Shown here in pieces: positions 9,220-18,059 of a DNA stretch of 39,169 bases; position 1 is the stretch's first letter, and every line of letters starts with the position of its first letter. The notes beneath the pieces are model-generated. The model was not told the DNA's origin. It did no database searches and was given only the letters and a program-made list of their open reading frames with translations. Origin of the DNA: Verrucomicrobiales bacterium (GTDB lineage: Bacteria > Verrucomicrobiota > Verrucomicrobiia > Verrucomicrobiales > DEV007); the NCBI GenBank assembly GCA_002726915.1, contig PBSY01000051.1, forward strand, positions 1 to 39,169. Reading direction: 5' to 3'. The translations under genes were made by a program, and so were the position numbers.

Positions 9220-10041
9220 CTAACTACCCCTCAATTCCGAGATCATTGCGGTCTTGTCTTCCGATCTCATGAGGGCTTCACCCACAAGAATTGCATCAGC
9301 ACCCCACATACGAATCTGAGCTGTGTCCTCACCGGTATAAATACCACTTTCACTAACGAGGATGCATTCACCGGTGACTTCTTCGCTAAGTTTTTCTGTT
9401 GTGGTGAGATCAACTTTAAAAGTTTGGAGGTTACGATTGTTTACTCCAATGATGTTTGCGTTCGTCTCAAGCGCTCTCTCCATCTCCTCAAGATTATGAA
9501 CTTCTGTTAGCACATCGAGTTGGCACTGATCTGCAACATCAAGCAAGTGAACCAGTTCTTCCTGTTCTAAAGCCCCAACAATCAGGAGAATTGCATCGGC
9601 TCCTGCGGTCACAGCTTCGTAAATCTGTGATTCGTGGATGATGAAGTCTTTGCGCAAAAGCGGCAGCTCAACTTCATTGCGAATTTCAGACAAGTAGGAG
9701 AGATGACCTTTGAAATATTTCTCATCGGTCAAAATAGACAGTGCACTAGCTCCAGCTTCTTCATAGGCTTTAGCGATGGCGAGATGGTCAAAGTCTTGGG
9801 AAATAATTCCAGCGGAAGGCGAGGCTTTTTTTATTTCAGCAATCACAGCGAGTTCATTCGTACCGTAACCTTCGCCGAGGTCCTGGTCGCGGAGACCGCC
9901 ACCCAGAGCAGTGAAGAGAGAGCGAAAATTTTCACGTTCTTGTGCAGATTCCTTCAGTTCATCGAGTCGGGGAAGCAGGGCTTTTACTTCTATTCGCTTG
10001 TCAGCGATGATTTCGTCGAGTTTGTTTCCGAAGGTCTTCAT
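9220..10041 (-). CDS. trpC: Indole-3-glycerol phosphate synthase
   Basis: Closes the indole ring of indole-3-glycerol phosphate from CdRP in tryptophan biosynthesis, in the cytoplasm. The TIM-barrel signatures are all visible: AEIKKASPS at 68-76 (phosphate and catalytic residues), LLRKDF at 128-133 with the catalytic lysine K131, LTEVHN at 178-183, GVNNRNL at 199-205, and VSESGI at 229-234. The reading frame is open to 10110, but starting at ATG 10041 gives 273 aa, the usual length, with MKTFGNKLDEII as a typical first helix and a weak GGGA upstream. The longer version would add 23 unconserved residues. No other trp genes are in view, so the pathway is scattered here. Confidence 0.96.
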   Translation of the reverse strand: MKTFGNKLDEIIADKRIEVKALLPRLDELKESAQERENFRSLFTALGGGLRDQDLGEGYGTNELAVIAEIKKASPSAGIISQDFDHLAIAKAYEEAGASALSILTDEKYFKGHLSYLSEIRNEVELPLLRKDFIIHESQIYEAVTAGADAILLIVGALEQEELVHLLDVADQCQLDVLTEVHNLEEMERALETNANIIGVNNRNLQTFKVDLTTTEKLSEEVTGECILVSESGIYTGEDTAQIRMWGADAILVGEALMRSEDKTAMISELRGS

Positions 10042-10182
10042 CGTGTCGTTTCCCGTTACATACCGTTGGGCGCCATGGATACGCCCCTCAGCGAAGGGCT
10101 TCCAGCGCAATTTATAAATTTTTTGTTGAAAAAGTGACGTTTTTATCGAAGTTACCGGTCCGCCGACGATTGTCAGCGGGAT

Positions 10183-10257
10183 GCGGGTGTAGCTCAGGGG
10201 TAGAGCGCAACCTTGCCAAGGTTGATGTCGGGCGTTCGAATCGCCTCACCCGCTCCA
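10183..10257 (+). tRNA. tRNA-Gly (anticodon GCC)
   Basis: The full cloverleaf can be drawn. Acceptor GCGGGTG (10183-10189) pairs with CACCCGC (10247-10253). The D arm is GCTC/GAGC. The anticodon stem CAACC/GGTTG encloses loop TTGCCAA, with anticodon GCC at 10215-10217. The T arm has the TTCGAAT loop. The CCA end is encoded at 10255-10257. It reads GGC and GGU codons. A rho-independent terminator follows 15 nt later. Confidence 0.98.
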
Positions 10258-10272
10258 CTATTTTACCCACGA

Positions 10273-10302
10273 AGGGCCTGTGAATTATCGCAGGCCCTTT
10301 TT
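10273..10302 (+). terminator. Rho-independent terminator after tRNA-Gly(GCC)
   Basis: AGGGCCTG (10273-10280) and CAGGCCCT (10291-10298) form a perfect 8-bp stem around a 10-nt loop, followed by a run of five T. It separates the tRNA transcript from prmA, which begins about 30 nt further on. Confidence 0.9.
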
Positions 10303-10332
10303 ATCTCTGACAATCCATCTTGATTCTCTGCA

Positions 10333-11220
10333 TTGGAAGCGGGATTAGTGGGTGTGGAAACGTTATTTCGATGGTCAAAATTTGTCCGAGAGGAGCGTCT
10401 TGAGGAGTGGGAGGCTCGCCTCATTATGGCCGAAGTGGTTTATTCGGTTGAAAAGCAGGTGAATCGCAAGAACTGGCAGATCTCTAGTTATTCGACGAAT
10501 CGTGTGAATGCTGACGAGCTGCGGGCGTTATTTGGTGGCGGGGTCACTAAAGTAAGGCCAGAAGACTGGCAACCGTCTGCAGGGGTTGAGGTGCGAACTC
10601 GACTCAAAATACGTGATGTAATGGTTATCACTGAGGTAGAGAATGAGGCTGTCTGGGAGAGCGTTAGGGGCGAGTTTCCAGATCGGTTGGTGTTGAGTTT
10701 TCCGCCCCAGTTGGCTTTTGGGACCGGCAGCCATCCGACCACAGCTGGATGCTTGCGCTTTCTCGCTGATGTAGCCCAAGAGCGCGAGGGTAGTGAATGG
10801 CGCCTTCTCGATCTCGGTTGTGGCAGCGCGATTTTGGCGGTAGCGGCTGTTCTTTTAGGCGCAAAAGAGGCGATCGCTGTTGAGAATGATCCACTCGCAA
10901 TCAAATATGCCCGCCGCAATGCAGAGCGGCACGGAGTGGCTGGCCAAATCAAGTTTGTCGAGGGCGACGCGATTGCCTTAATGGATCGTTGCGAATTTGG
11001 CCGGTTTGAGGCGGTAGCTGCCAATCTCTTCAGCGACTTATTAATTCAACTGTTTCCGCTTCTCCCCCGGAATCTACTAGAAGGTGGGCAGATCATCGTT
11101 TCTGGATTTCTCACATCTCAGACTCGTTCGGTTACCGATCGTGCTGAATCCTCAGGTTTGCCACTATCAGAGTTTCAACGTCGGGGGAAGTGGGTAGCAG
11201 CCTTTGGCAAGAAAGAGTAA
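10333..11220 (+). CDS. prmA: Ribosomal protein L11 methyltransferase
   Basis: SAM-dependent methyltransferase that modifies ribosomal protein L11. Signatures: FGTGSHPTT at 129-137, the PrmA hallmark; LDLGCGSAIL at 159-168, the SAM-binding motif I; E184 in VENDP, the acidic ribose-binding residue; and AANLFSDLL near 229-237, the catalytic-region N-[IL] motif. The length of 295 aa is normal. The start is uncertain: an in-frame TGA lies at 10321, and no ATG occurs before codon 32, so translation must begin at TTG 10333, GTG 10348 or GTG 10354. The segment LFRWSKFV resembles the N-terminal beta strand of the family, favouring one of the GTGs. It stands between the tRNA terminator and the PIN/TRAM gene, all on the plus strand. 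Confidence 0.93.
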   Translation: MEAGLVGVETLFRWSKFVREERLEEWEARLIMAEVVYSVEKQVNRKNWQISSYSTNRVNADELRALFGGGVTKVRPEDWQPSAGVEVRTRLKIRDVMVITEVENEAVWESVRGEFPDRLVLSFPPQLAFGTGSHPTTAGCLRFLADVAQEREGSEWRLLDLGCGSAILAVAAVLLGAKEAIAVENDPLAIKYARRNAERHGVAGQIKFVEGDAIALMDRCEFGRFEAVAANLFSDLLIQLFPLLPRNLLEGGQIIVSGFLTSQTRSVTDRAESSGLPLSEFQRRGKWVAAFGKKE

Positions 11221-11294
11221 AAGCCTGATGCAGATCCTGTTTCACATATCGGGGAGGTCGTAGTATATTAAATTTCTGATCCCGCTTGTTTGAA

Positions 11295-12320
11295 ATGAAT
11301 ACTGGCTCCGTACTAAATGTCGTCAGGATGTTTTTCCTGCTCCTCGCGAGCTTCATTGGTATTTCTGTCGCATTAGGCGAAAGCCCAGAGAATCATTGGT
11401 ATTCGGGATGGTTTGGCGCTATTTTTGGCCTCGGCTTTGCCTCCTTTATGATCGTGCTCGACGTGATGTTGCGCCACGTTACGATCCGCTCGTTTTCTCA
11501 CGGCACCTTTGGCTTGCTCATTGGCTCGCTCTGTGCCTGGCTGGTGACCAGTATAGAATTCTTTGAGTCAGGCTGGGTGGAGCAGTTCCCCCTGGCGGCT
11601 AATATCTTCAATTTGGCTACATTCTTGGGCTTCGGCTTTCTTGGAGTCATGCTGGCGTTGCGCAGCAAGCGTGAAGAATTCTCTTTATTGATTCCGTATG
11701 TTCGTTTTCGTCAGGATTCTCTGCAGGACCTTCCAACTCTGCTTGATACCAACGTGATCATTGATGGTCGGGTGACCGGGATTTCGGCGGCTGGATTTAT
11801 GGGCGGCTCACTGGTAGTCCCTCGTTTTGTGCTGGAAGAGCTACAAAAACTTGCAGATTCAGATGATGAATTGAAGTGCGCCAGGGGAAAGCGGGGGTTG
11901 GATAGCCTCAATCAAATGAAATCCATCGAAGGTATGGAGGTTGGAATCAACGATGAGGAACTTCGACCAGGGCTCTCCACTGATGGAAAAATGGTCGAAC
12001 TGGCTGATATTTTGGGCGCAAGAATTCTTACCAATGACTCGAACTTGGGCAAAGTCGCCCGCCTGAAAGGGATCGTGGTTCTGAATCTCAATGAGTTGGC
12101 CCTTGCCCTCCGCCCAGTTGTGTCTCCAGGAGATGAACTGGAGTTGGAATTAGTCAAAGAGGGTAAAGACGATCATCAGGCTGTAGGATATCTACCGGAT
12201 GGCACCATGATCGTAGTCAATCAAGGCCAGCGGCATATTGGCACAACTCAGCCTGTGGTGGTAGCTGGGGCAGTTCAGACAAGTGCTGGCCGTCTTATTT
12301 TTGCGGAGCTCAACCGCTAA
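11295..12320 (+). CDS. Membrane-anchored PIN/TRAM domain protein (YacL-like)
   Basis: Four transmembrane helices (about 8-28, 39-59, 68-88, 101-121) are followed by a PIN nuclease-like domain (about 146-270) and a C-terminal TRAM domain (about 278-341), the architecture of Bacillus YacL. The PIN acidic residues are present: D151 in LLDTNVIIDGR, E181 in FVLEEL, D230 in STDGKMVEL and D248 in LTNDSNL. That is consistent with a metal-dependent RNase active site at the cytoplasmic membrane face. Substrate and role are not established for the family. The frame can be extended 9 nt to a TTG at 11286, but ATG 11295 is preferred; no clear ribosome-binding site is seen for either. Gap from prmA is 74 nt. 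Confidence 0.92.
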   Translation: MNTGSVLNVVRMFFLLLASFIGISVALGESPENHWYSGWFGAIFGLGFASFMIVLDVMLRHVTIRSFSHGTFGLLIGSLCAWLVTSIEFFESGWVEQFPLAANIFNLATFLGFGFLGVMLALRSKREEFSLLIPYVRFRQDSLQDLPTLLDTNVIIDGRVTGISAAGFMGGSLVVPRFVLEELQKLADSDDELKCARGKRGLDSLNQMKSIEGMEVGINDEELRPGLSTDGKMVELADILGARILTNDSNLGKVARLKGIVVLNLNELALALRPVVSPGDELELELVKEGKDDHQAVGYLPDGTMIVVNQGQRHIGTTQPVVVAGAVQTSAGRLIFAELNR

Positions 12321-12333
12321 TCATTTAAATCAG

Positions 12334-12356
12334 TGCCTGTGGAAGGCAGTATTTTT
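12334..12356 (+). terminator. Possible weak terminator after the PIN/TRAM gene
   Basis: TGCCT (12334-12338) pairs with AGGCA (12344-12348) over a 5-nt loop, and a run of five T lies four bases later. The stem is short and the T-run is offset, so this is only a candidate. It lies in the 117-nt gap between convergent genes. Confidence 0.35.
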
Positions 12357-12437
12357 AGGCCTCGACCGGGCAGGTTTCTTTTTTGCGGGCAAGGGCCAAT
12401 CGGATACTTCCCTCTTCGTTTTATAGGCGAAGTGTCC

Positions 12438-13346
12438 TCAACCCCTGATCAAAGCGTCGAGGTTTTTTTTGTCGGCCTTAATTGCCGCGATCGATTCGTC
12501 CAGCAACATGGGATCCTTGCGGTTGATGTATTCCATGTGTAAGGAGATAGGCCCGGTATAGTCACTTTTTTCCAGCGTTTTGAAGAATAAGGGGTAGTCG
12601 ACTTGACCAGTGGTCAGTGGAACATTACTGGGCTTTTGATTGCCATCTTCCCATTCAAAGTCCTTGCAGTAGACAAAACCGAACCAGGGGCGGAGGAGAT
12701 GAAATTCAGTCGGCCATGATTGGCCACCCTCGACGACAGCGTGGCGGATATCGAAGGCGATCCCGACATCATTCGGATCGTAGCCTTTAATGACTTCGTA
12801 GACATCCCAAAGAGCGGCACCGAAACGTCCAACGCCAGCGTGGTTCTGATAAAGTGGTTGAATACCAAGCGGTTGGCAGAAATCGACTAGTTTCTCAAAG
12901 GTCACCTTAATTTCATCGAGTTGCTCTTGAATGGGTCGATCGAAGGTAAATTTAATGGAACCCATGCGAAACTGAGTCACCCCGAGACTAGCGGCCGTTT
13001 CAAGAACCCTACGGTGAACTTCATCGTCAGTGTTGTTGATGTCTGTCGTCATCAAGGTCATTTCGACCCCATTTTTCCTCAGTGCTTTAATCTGGTCAGG
13101 GAGGTCTTTTTTTACTCTTTCAGGAGTGACGTGTCCGTTAGTGCGCACCGTTCCTTCGATTCCAACGAAGCCCATTTCAGCGACAAGGTTGGCCTGCTCT
13201 TCGTAGTTGAGATGCTGAAGTGGCTTGTTGAAGACACAAACTGGCATTTTTGCATCAGCGGCGGGCGTTTCCCGGGCCAGAGCAAGGGATGAAAAAACCG
13301 CTGCTGAGGCGGTTTGGGTAAAGCGTCGGCGAGAATATAAAATCAT
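12438..13346 (-). CDS. Tat-exported sugar isomerase/epimerase-like TIM-barrel protein
   Basis: AP_endonuc_2/xylose-isomerase-like barrel, 302 aa. The N-terminus SRRRFTQTASAAVFSSLALA is a twin-arginine signal peptide with the R-R-x-F core, so the protein is probably folded with its metal before export to the periplasm. Likely metal ligands of the fold are visible: the H of PLYQNHAGVG, D and H in AFDIRHAVVEGG, and E in LHMEYI near the end. The family includes sugar-phosphate isomerases, epimerases and 3-keto-sugar-acting enzymes; the substrate cannot be read from sequence. Secreted members of this type are frequent in Planctomycetota and Verrucomicrobiota. It lies 53 nt downstream of the response regulator on the same strand and may share its transcript. 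Confidence 0.85.
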   Translation of the reverse strand: MILYSRRRFTQTASAAVFSSLALARETPAADAKMPVCVFNKPLQHLNYEEQANLVAEMGFVGIEGTVRTNGHVTPERVKKDLPDQIKALRKNGVEMTLMTTDINNTDDEVHRRVLETAASLGVTQFRMGSIKFTFDRPIQEQLDEIKVTFEKLVDFCQPLGIQPLYQNHAGVGRFGAALWDVYEVIKGYDPNDVGIAFDIRHAVVEGGQSWPTEFHLLRPWFGFVYCKDFEWEDGNQKPSNVPLTTGQVDYPLFFKTLEKSDYTGPISLHMEYINRKDPMLLDESIAAIKADKKNLDALIRG

Positions 13347-13399
13347 ATAGTGACTGGACGTTGAGATGGTTAACTAAAACTACAAGATATAGAGTTCTG

Positions 13400-14029
13400 T
13401 TAGGAGCGTCCGAGTTGAAATAATCCTCGTTTCAATGCTTCAGTAACAGCATGTGTTCTGTCCTTCGCATTGAGTTTTGAAAGGATGGACTTCACGTGGT
13501 TTTTAACGGTATTTTCTGACAGTTTAAGCAGCTCCCCAATTTCTTTATTAGCGCGGCCTTCGGCAATTTTCTTAAGTATTTCCAGCTCGCGCGGAGTCAG
13601 ATGGGCACTCCATTCACTTTTCGCGAGGAGCAACGAAACTTCTGGGGGAAGGTAATCATTACCAGCAGCGACTTCGCGAATGGCTTTTAGGAGTTCATCA
13701 CTATTTTTATCCTTGGACAAGTAGCCGAGAACTCCAGCCTCAAACGCCCGTCGAACATCCTCCTCTTTCACGTAGCTGGAGAGCATGAGGATCTTGTGAC
13801 CTTTGAGAGCACAAGCGACCTCAATGCCACTAATATCGCCAAGGCGAAGATCGAGAACAAGAACGTCAGGCTTGTATTTTCCGGTGAGGTTGATGGCCTC
13901 TTCTCCATTTGTCGCTTCGGCAACAACTTTGAGATCGGGCTCATCGTCAATCAAGCTGACGAGACCACGACGAACAATCAAGTGATCGTCAGCGAGTAGG
14001 ATGGAGAGGGGTTTGCTAGAGTCGCTCAT
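13400..14029 (-). CDS. NarL/FixJ-family response regulator
   Basis: Two-domain DNA-binding regulator, 209 aa. The receiver domain (1-120) has the acidic pocket D14/D15, phospho-acceptor D60 (VLVLDLRL), the switch residue S84 and K106. A LuxR-type helix-turn-helix occupies about 143-203 (LTPRELEIL ... ANKEIGELL ... ENTVKNHV). Its ATG overlaps the stop of the sensor kinase gene in an ATGA arrangement at 14026-14029, so the pair is translationally coupled and almost certainly forms a cognate two-component system. Target genes are unknown; the nearby beta-helix and TIM-barrel genes are plausible candidates by position only. Confidence 0.96.
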   Translation of the reverse strand: MSDSSKPLSILLADDHLIVRRGLVSLIDDEPDLKVVAEATNGEEAINLTGKYKPDVLVLDLRLGDISGIEVACALKGHKILMLSSYVKEEDVRRAFEAGVLGYLSKDKNSDELLKAIREVAAGNDYLPPEVSLLLAKSEWSAHLTPRELEILKKIAEGRANKEIGELLKLSENTVKNHVKSILSKLNAKDRTHAVTEALKRGLFQLGRS

Positions 14030-16092
14030 GCCTTGGGTAAAATCAGGGTAACGGATGTCCCGTTATTGGAGGAGTCGATATTGAGCTTGGCGTCAATTTG
14101 TCGCGCCCGCTCTTTCATCCCCTGTAATCCATAGTGTCCAATACCAGCAGGAGTTTGTGCATCAAAACCATCACCGTCATCGCGCACGGTGAATTCCCAT
14201 ATTTTTTCCACTTTTCGAAAGATAACAGCGAACTTAGAGGCGCGGCTATGTCGAATGGTGTTAGTCAGTGCCTCAAGAAGAATACGATGGCAGGCATACG
14301 CGGTTTCTGTATCAAGATGAAAGGGCATCGATTCCGTGATTGGAGTGATCTCAAGTTCGATCGATGCTTCCCGGCAGCGGTCCAACATGATTTCGAGCAT
14401 AGAACCAGGAAACTTGAGTGACTCCGCTGCCAAGGGTACGCGGAGCCCAGTGAGAGAGTCGCGGGCTTCGGCGAGACTGTGTTCTACCATTCCTCGTGCG
14501 GCAGCGAGTTTCGACCGTGCTTTGTCGGGATCAGTCTCGATATGATTGTCAATTGAGGCGAGTTGATAGCCGACTCCGGAGAAACCCTGCGAAAGTGTAT
14601 CATGTAACTCCCGTGCGATACGGTTCCGTTCTTCAAGCGCGGCATTAGACTGAATTTGGCTTTCGATCAGGGTAGTCTGCGAGGAAACTCGGCGGTTGAG
14701 AGCGAGGGTCCAAATCAAGATAAGAAGAGTGATCACTGCCAGAAAGAGCATCACCGTCCAGTAACGTTTAGGCGTCCACCACGAGGGAGTGGCGAGTATT
14801 GCAAGATCCTCACGGCCTCTCATCATGATAGTGATTGACCTGAGTTCACCGCGTTCATCGGCGTCAACAATTTTAACTCCGGCGATATTAATAGTACTGC
14901 CCTCAGCAGGCAAACTTTCGACAGGAAATTTTTCAGGAAGGGTGACTGGGATGAGGTTGTTCCTGGATTCTAAGTTAAGGATGCGGCCCTCTCGACCGAT
15001 CAGTTGGCCCGACAGAGATACTAACTGGAAAGCGTTCTCACGTGAGAGGGGATCTTCGACGTTCAGTGGACCATCAACCGAAACTTCTGTGCTTGATAAT
15101 GTGCTGCTGGCATACCGTAATCCAACAAAATAACCATCAGTATCGGGGAGGCCCTTAAATTCAAGTATGTCTCCAACTGCAGCTTCATGTGGGCGCAGTG
15201 TCTTTATCCTTGCCCCTTTGTTCCCGGATTGAATGACGATTTGGTTGGCACCTTCGACAAGGGTGACCATACCAATAGTGCGGACAAGGCCGGGCGTCGC
15301 ACGCCTCGAATCCCATCGTCCAATATCGCCAAGTGGAACATACTGGGTAGTGAGGCCCTCGTTGACCACTTCAATCAAATTCTGGCTAGAACAAACGATA
15401 TCAGAACCGATTCGTTGTCGAGCGTCGTTAAAAAGGGGCGCACCGCTGCCTTGAAGGCGAACCCACGACCCAATCATTCGTTGTATCTCGTTAGCGTTGA
15501 ATTTACTTTCTTCATTTCTGAATCGGATGGTGAGATCCGTTTGCCCGTTCACGATCAAACCTTTTCCGCTTTGATTAGATTGATCGAATTCCACATCAAC
15601 CATTAAGCCCTCGATAGAAATCAGGCGATTATCGCCGATACCAGTCTGAACAAAATCAGGCCGAAAGATCAGTGGTCGCGGTAGACTGCGCTGGCCTCGC
15701 CGGTGGATCTTATCGACAACGATATAAGGGCCATAAAATCCCCCGGTGACGTTACCGTAGACTTCGACAAATTCACCAAGCGGCGGCAGTTCACTCTTAG
15801 GTATCTCAAAGAAGAGTCCCCCCGTGACATCCTGACCATCAAAACCACCATCGAGATGAGAAATAACGGTCACACGAAGCAGAACCGGGGGAGCCATGCG
15901 TGCTTCCGCGTAGGTCAGGAGGCGTACCTGATCGACAGTTCGGAGCCGTTCTACTGATACTGGCAACTCAGCTGTATTAGCAGTTGTCAGGAAAAAGGCG
16001 GCAAGAACCGTAGCTGTAGTTTTCCAATTCAATGGAGACAAGGTATCACGAATTGGCCGTGTCAGCGAGGCACAGAAGGCTGGCCCCTTCAA
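14026..16092 (-). CDS. Sensor histidine kinase with OB-fold-like extracytoplasmic repeats
   Basis: Histidine kinase of the HisKA_3/NarX type that phosphorylates the adjacent regulator. Numbered from the TTG at 16092: a signal or first membrane segment lies at about 22-42, and a long extracytoplasmic region at about 43-440. A transmembrane helix is at 444-465, the dimerisation/phospho-acceptor domain has RELHDTLSQG with H497, and the C-terminal HATPase has an N-box (EALTNTIRHS), DDGDGF and GHYGLQGMKERA. The sensor contains several beta-rich segments resembling repeated OB folds, for example LRVTVISHLDG...GGLFFEIP and RTIGMVTLVEGANQIVIQ. No ATG precedes the mature region. TTG 16092 has an upstream GGGGG; TTG 16041 or 16032 would give a shorter signal peptide. 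The ligand is unknown. Confidence 0.9.
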   Translation of the reverse strand: MKGPAFCASLTRPIRDTLSPLNWKTTATVLAAFFLTTANTAELPVSVERLRTVDQVRLLTYAEARMAPPVLLRVTVISHLDGGFDGQDVTGGLFFEIPKSELPPLGEFVEVYGNVTGGFYGPYIVVDKIHRRGQRSLPRPLIFRPDFVQTGIGDNRLISIEGLMVDVEFDQSNQSGKGLIVNGQTDLTIRFRNEESKFNANEIQRMIGSWVRLQGSGAPLFNDARQRIGSDIVCSSQNLIEVVNEGLTTQYVPLGDIGRWDSRRATPGLVRTIGMVTLVEGANQIVIQSGNKGARIKTLRPHEAAVGDILEFKGLPDTDGYFVGLRYASSTLSSTEVSVDGPLNVEDPLSRENAFQLVSLSGQLIGREGRILNLESRNNLIPVTLPEKFPVESLPAEGSTINIAGVKIVDADERGELRSITIMMRGREDLAILATPSWWTPKRYWTVMLFLAVITLLILIWTLALNRRVSSQTTLIESQIQSNAALEERNRIARELHDTLSQGFSGVGYQLASIDNHIETDPDKARSKLAAARGMVEHSLAEARDSLTGLRVPLAAESLKFPGSMLEIMLDRCREASIELEITPITESMPFHLDTETAYACHRILLEALTNTIRHSRASKFAVIFRKVEKIWEFTVRDDGDGFDAQTPAGIGHYGLQGMKERARQIDAKLNIDSSNNGTSVTLILPKA

Positions 16093-16148
16093 GCCATCCC
16101 CCAGCGTGTATCAGGGGTTCATCAAGGTTGCCTAAAACTAAGCTGAGT

Positions 16149-16154
16149 AGGAAG
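16149..16154 (+). promoter_or_regulatory. Ribosome-binding site choosing the GTG start of the beta-helix gene
   Basis: AGGAAG ends nine nt before GTG 16164, and a second AAGGA lies even closer. The signal peptide begins right after this GTG. The upstream ATG at 16032 would add 44 basic, unconserved residues lying antisense to the kinase start. Confidence 0.6.
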
Positions 16155-16163
16155 TTAAGGAAA

Positions 16164-18053
16164 GTGAGCCAGCTAAACCAGATTGTCGCCGGGCTGGCGA
16201 TGTGTTATCCGCTCCTCGTCGAGGGGCAGGATCTGTCGATCCCTGTGGTTTTTCCAGAAGATGGAGGAGTGGTCGACGTGAGAAACTTCGGTGCCTTTCC
16301 AGACGATGGGGTGGATGATACCGAGGCTATTCAGTCTGCGTTGGACGCTCATCCTAACGGAAATCGGATCATTTATCTTCCTTCGGGTGATTATCAGGTC
16401 AGTGATACACTAAGATGGCCAGTAGGGGAGGATGAGAGTGAATCCCAGAAACGGACGATTCTTCAAGGGGCGGGAATTCTTCATTCCACGATCTGCGTAC
16501 CAGACGGTTCGGCAGCCTTTTCCGGCAGTGACCCCCGGCCTGTGATCTGGACTGGAGTGATGCCCGCCAACCACGTTCGCAACGCTGTTCGCGATCTGAA
16601 AATCATGGTAGGTTCAGAGAACCCGGCTGCTGTTGGTTTGCAGTTCAATGCCAGCAATCAAGGATGTATTAGGAATGTAGTGATCGAGGCTGAAGAGGAC
16701 TCAGGCATCACTGGGTTAGATTTGGGCTATACCGATGAGATAGGCTCTCTGCTGGTCGAGAATATCGCGGTTAAGGGTTTTGAGTATGGTATTTCCACCA
16801 AGTGGCCGTTGAATTCGATCACATTCGAAAACGTTATACTGCGCGATCAAAGGCGCCTGGGTTGGTGGAACTATCACCAAATGGTATTTCTGCGGGGATT
16901 GGTGAGTCATAACTGGGTCCCTGCGGTTTATAACGAAAAGGACTCATGGGGTTCCATGACTCTAATGGACTCTCAGATTATTGGGTTGGAACCCGATAGT
17001 TCGCTTCCGGGAATTGCGAACCAGCGTCAGATGTATTTTCGCAACGTAGAGGTAGCCGGATATCAAAAGGCAATTGACCATTCTGACCGTAACCGGGCCC
17101 AAGATGACAGGATCGGGGCAGCGCATCTTATCGAAGACACTTCGCATCGAAATGTGGTGAGCCAGTTTCGCCATCTTGATGACCCAACTTTTGCAGCAGC
17201 AGGCTTCGTGAAGCATCTGCCGGTGAAAGAGACGCCTTTGGTTCATTGGGGGGATCCGGTTTCGAGTTGGATCAATATCCTAGAGTTTGGAGCGGATCCG
17301 ACCGGAGAGTCAGATTCCACTGGCGCCCTTCAGGGGGCAATTGACTCCGGTGCTGAGACTATTTATTTACCGGGCGGTTCGAGGTTTCGTTTTGAAGGGA
17401 ACCTAAAGATTAGAGGGCCTGTGCGACGCATTATTGGTCTGGAAGGTAGTTGTCATACAGAAAGCGGAGCTGTCTGGCAACTCGTGGACGGCCAGCATCC
17501 CGATGGCCTTGCAGATGCCTCAACAGTAGTCATCGAGCGCCTCGAAAATTGGAAAGGGCTGAGGGGCGGCGAACCTGAGTTTGTGATCCAAAACGAGTCC
17601 GCCCGAACCCTTGTGGTGAGTTCGGTGGCGGGCGCTAGAGTTCTCGGACAGGGTTCTGGGGATATTTTCCTCGATGACTTTTGTGGTCATTTTGAGCTTC
17701 TTTCTCCGGGCCAGAGTGCTTGGGCCCGACAGATTACGTGTCTAAGCAAAGGAACAAAAATTCGCAACCGAGGAGGGAAGCTTTGGATTTTAGGGATGCG
17801 TGCGGAGCGAACCGGCACGCTCATTGAGACAACCGATGGTGGCATCACTGATGCAACTGGAATTTTTGTTTATTCGAATCAGGGCTGGGTTAGAGAGGAG
17901 CCAGCATTCCTAATCCACAACAGCTACGCGGTTTTGTCAGGAATCTCTGAGCGAAATTTTAATCGTCGCCCGGTTTCGTTGTGGTTTCGTGAAACACAGG
18001 GGGGTGAGACCCGGGAGATGAGCCAACACGCTTGGGTCTACCTAAGTAAGTGA
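16164..18053 (+). CDS. Secreted right-handed beta-helix protein with two pectate-lyase-3-like modules
   Basis: Exported protein of about 629 aa. The preferred start is GTG 16164, which yields a clean signal peptide (MSQLNQIVAGLAMCYPLL). Two modules each open with the Pectate_lyase_3 (PF12708-like) signature. The first has VVDVRNFGAFPDDGVDDTEAIQSAL and IIYLPSGDYQV; the second has INILEFGADPTGESDSTGAL and IYLPGG. This fold is used by polysaccharide lyases, glycoside hydrolases and phage tailspikes; no catalytic residues can be assigned from sequence alone. Its placement beside sulfatases and an FG-GAP propeller suggests action on an extracellular glycan (inference). It is divergent from the histidine kinase and ends 6 nt from the convergent propeller gene. 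Confidence 0.85.
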   Translation: MSQLNQIVAGLAMCYPLLVEGQDLSIPVVFPEDGGVVDVRNFGAFPDDGVDDTEAIQSALDAHPNGNRIIYLPSGDYQVSDTLRWPVGEDESESQKRTILQGAGILHSTICVPDGSAAFSGSDPRPVIWTGVMPANHVRNAVRDLKIMVGSENPAAVGLQFNASNQGCIRNVVIEAEEDSGITGLDLGYTDEIGSLLVENIAVKGFEYGISTKWPLNSITFENVILRDQRRLGWWNYHQMVFLRGLVSHNWVPAVYNEKDSWGSMTLMDSQIIGLEPDSSLPGIANQRQMYFRNVEVAGYQKAIDHSDRNRAQDDRIGAAHLIEDTSHRNVVSQFRHLDDPTFAAAGFVKHLPVKETPLVHWGDPVSSWINILEFGADPTGESDSTGALQGAIDSGAETIYLPGGSRFRFEGNLKIRGPVRRIIGLEGSCHTESGAVWQLVDGQHPDGLADASTVVIERLENWKGLRGGEPEFVIQNESARTLVVSSVAGARVLGQGSGDIFLDDFCGHFELLSPGQSAWARQITCLSKGTKIRNRGGKLWILGMRAERTGTLIETTDGGITDATGIFVYSNQGWVREEPAFLIHNSYAVLSGISERNFNRRPVSLWFRETQGGETREMSQHAWVYLSK

Positions 18054-18059
18054 GCTTTG

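Noticed and set aside
10488..11024. 178-codon frame antisense to prmA
   Set aside because: Low-complexity serine/arginine-rich translation, fully covered by a secure prmA.
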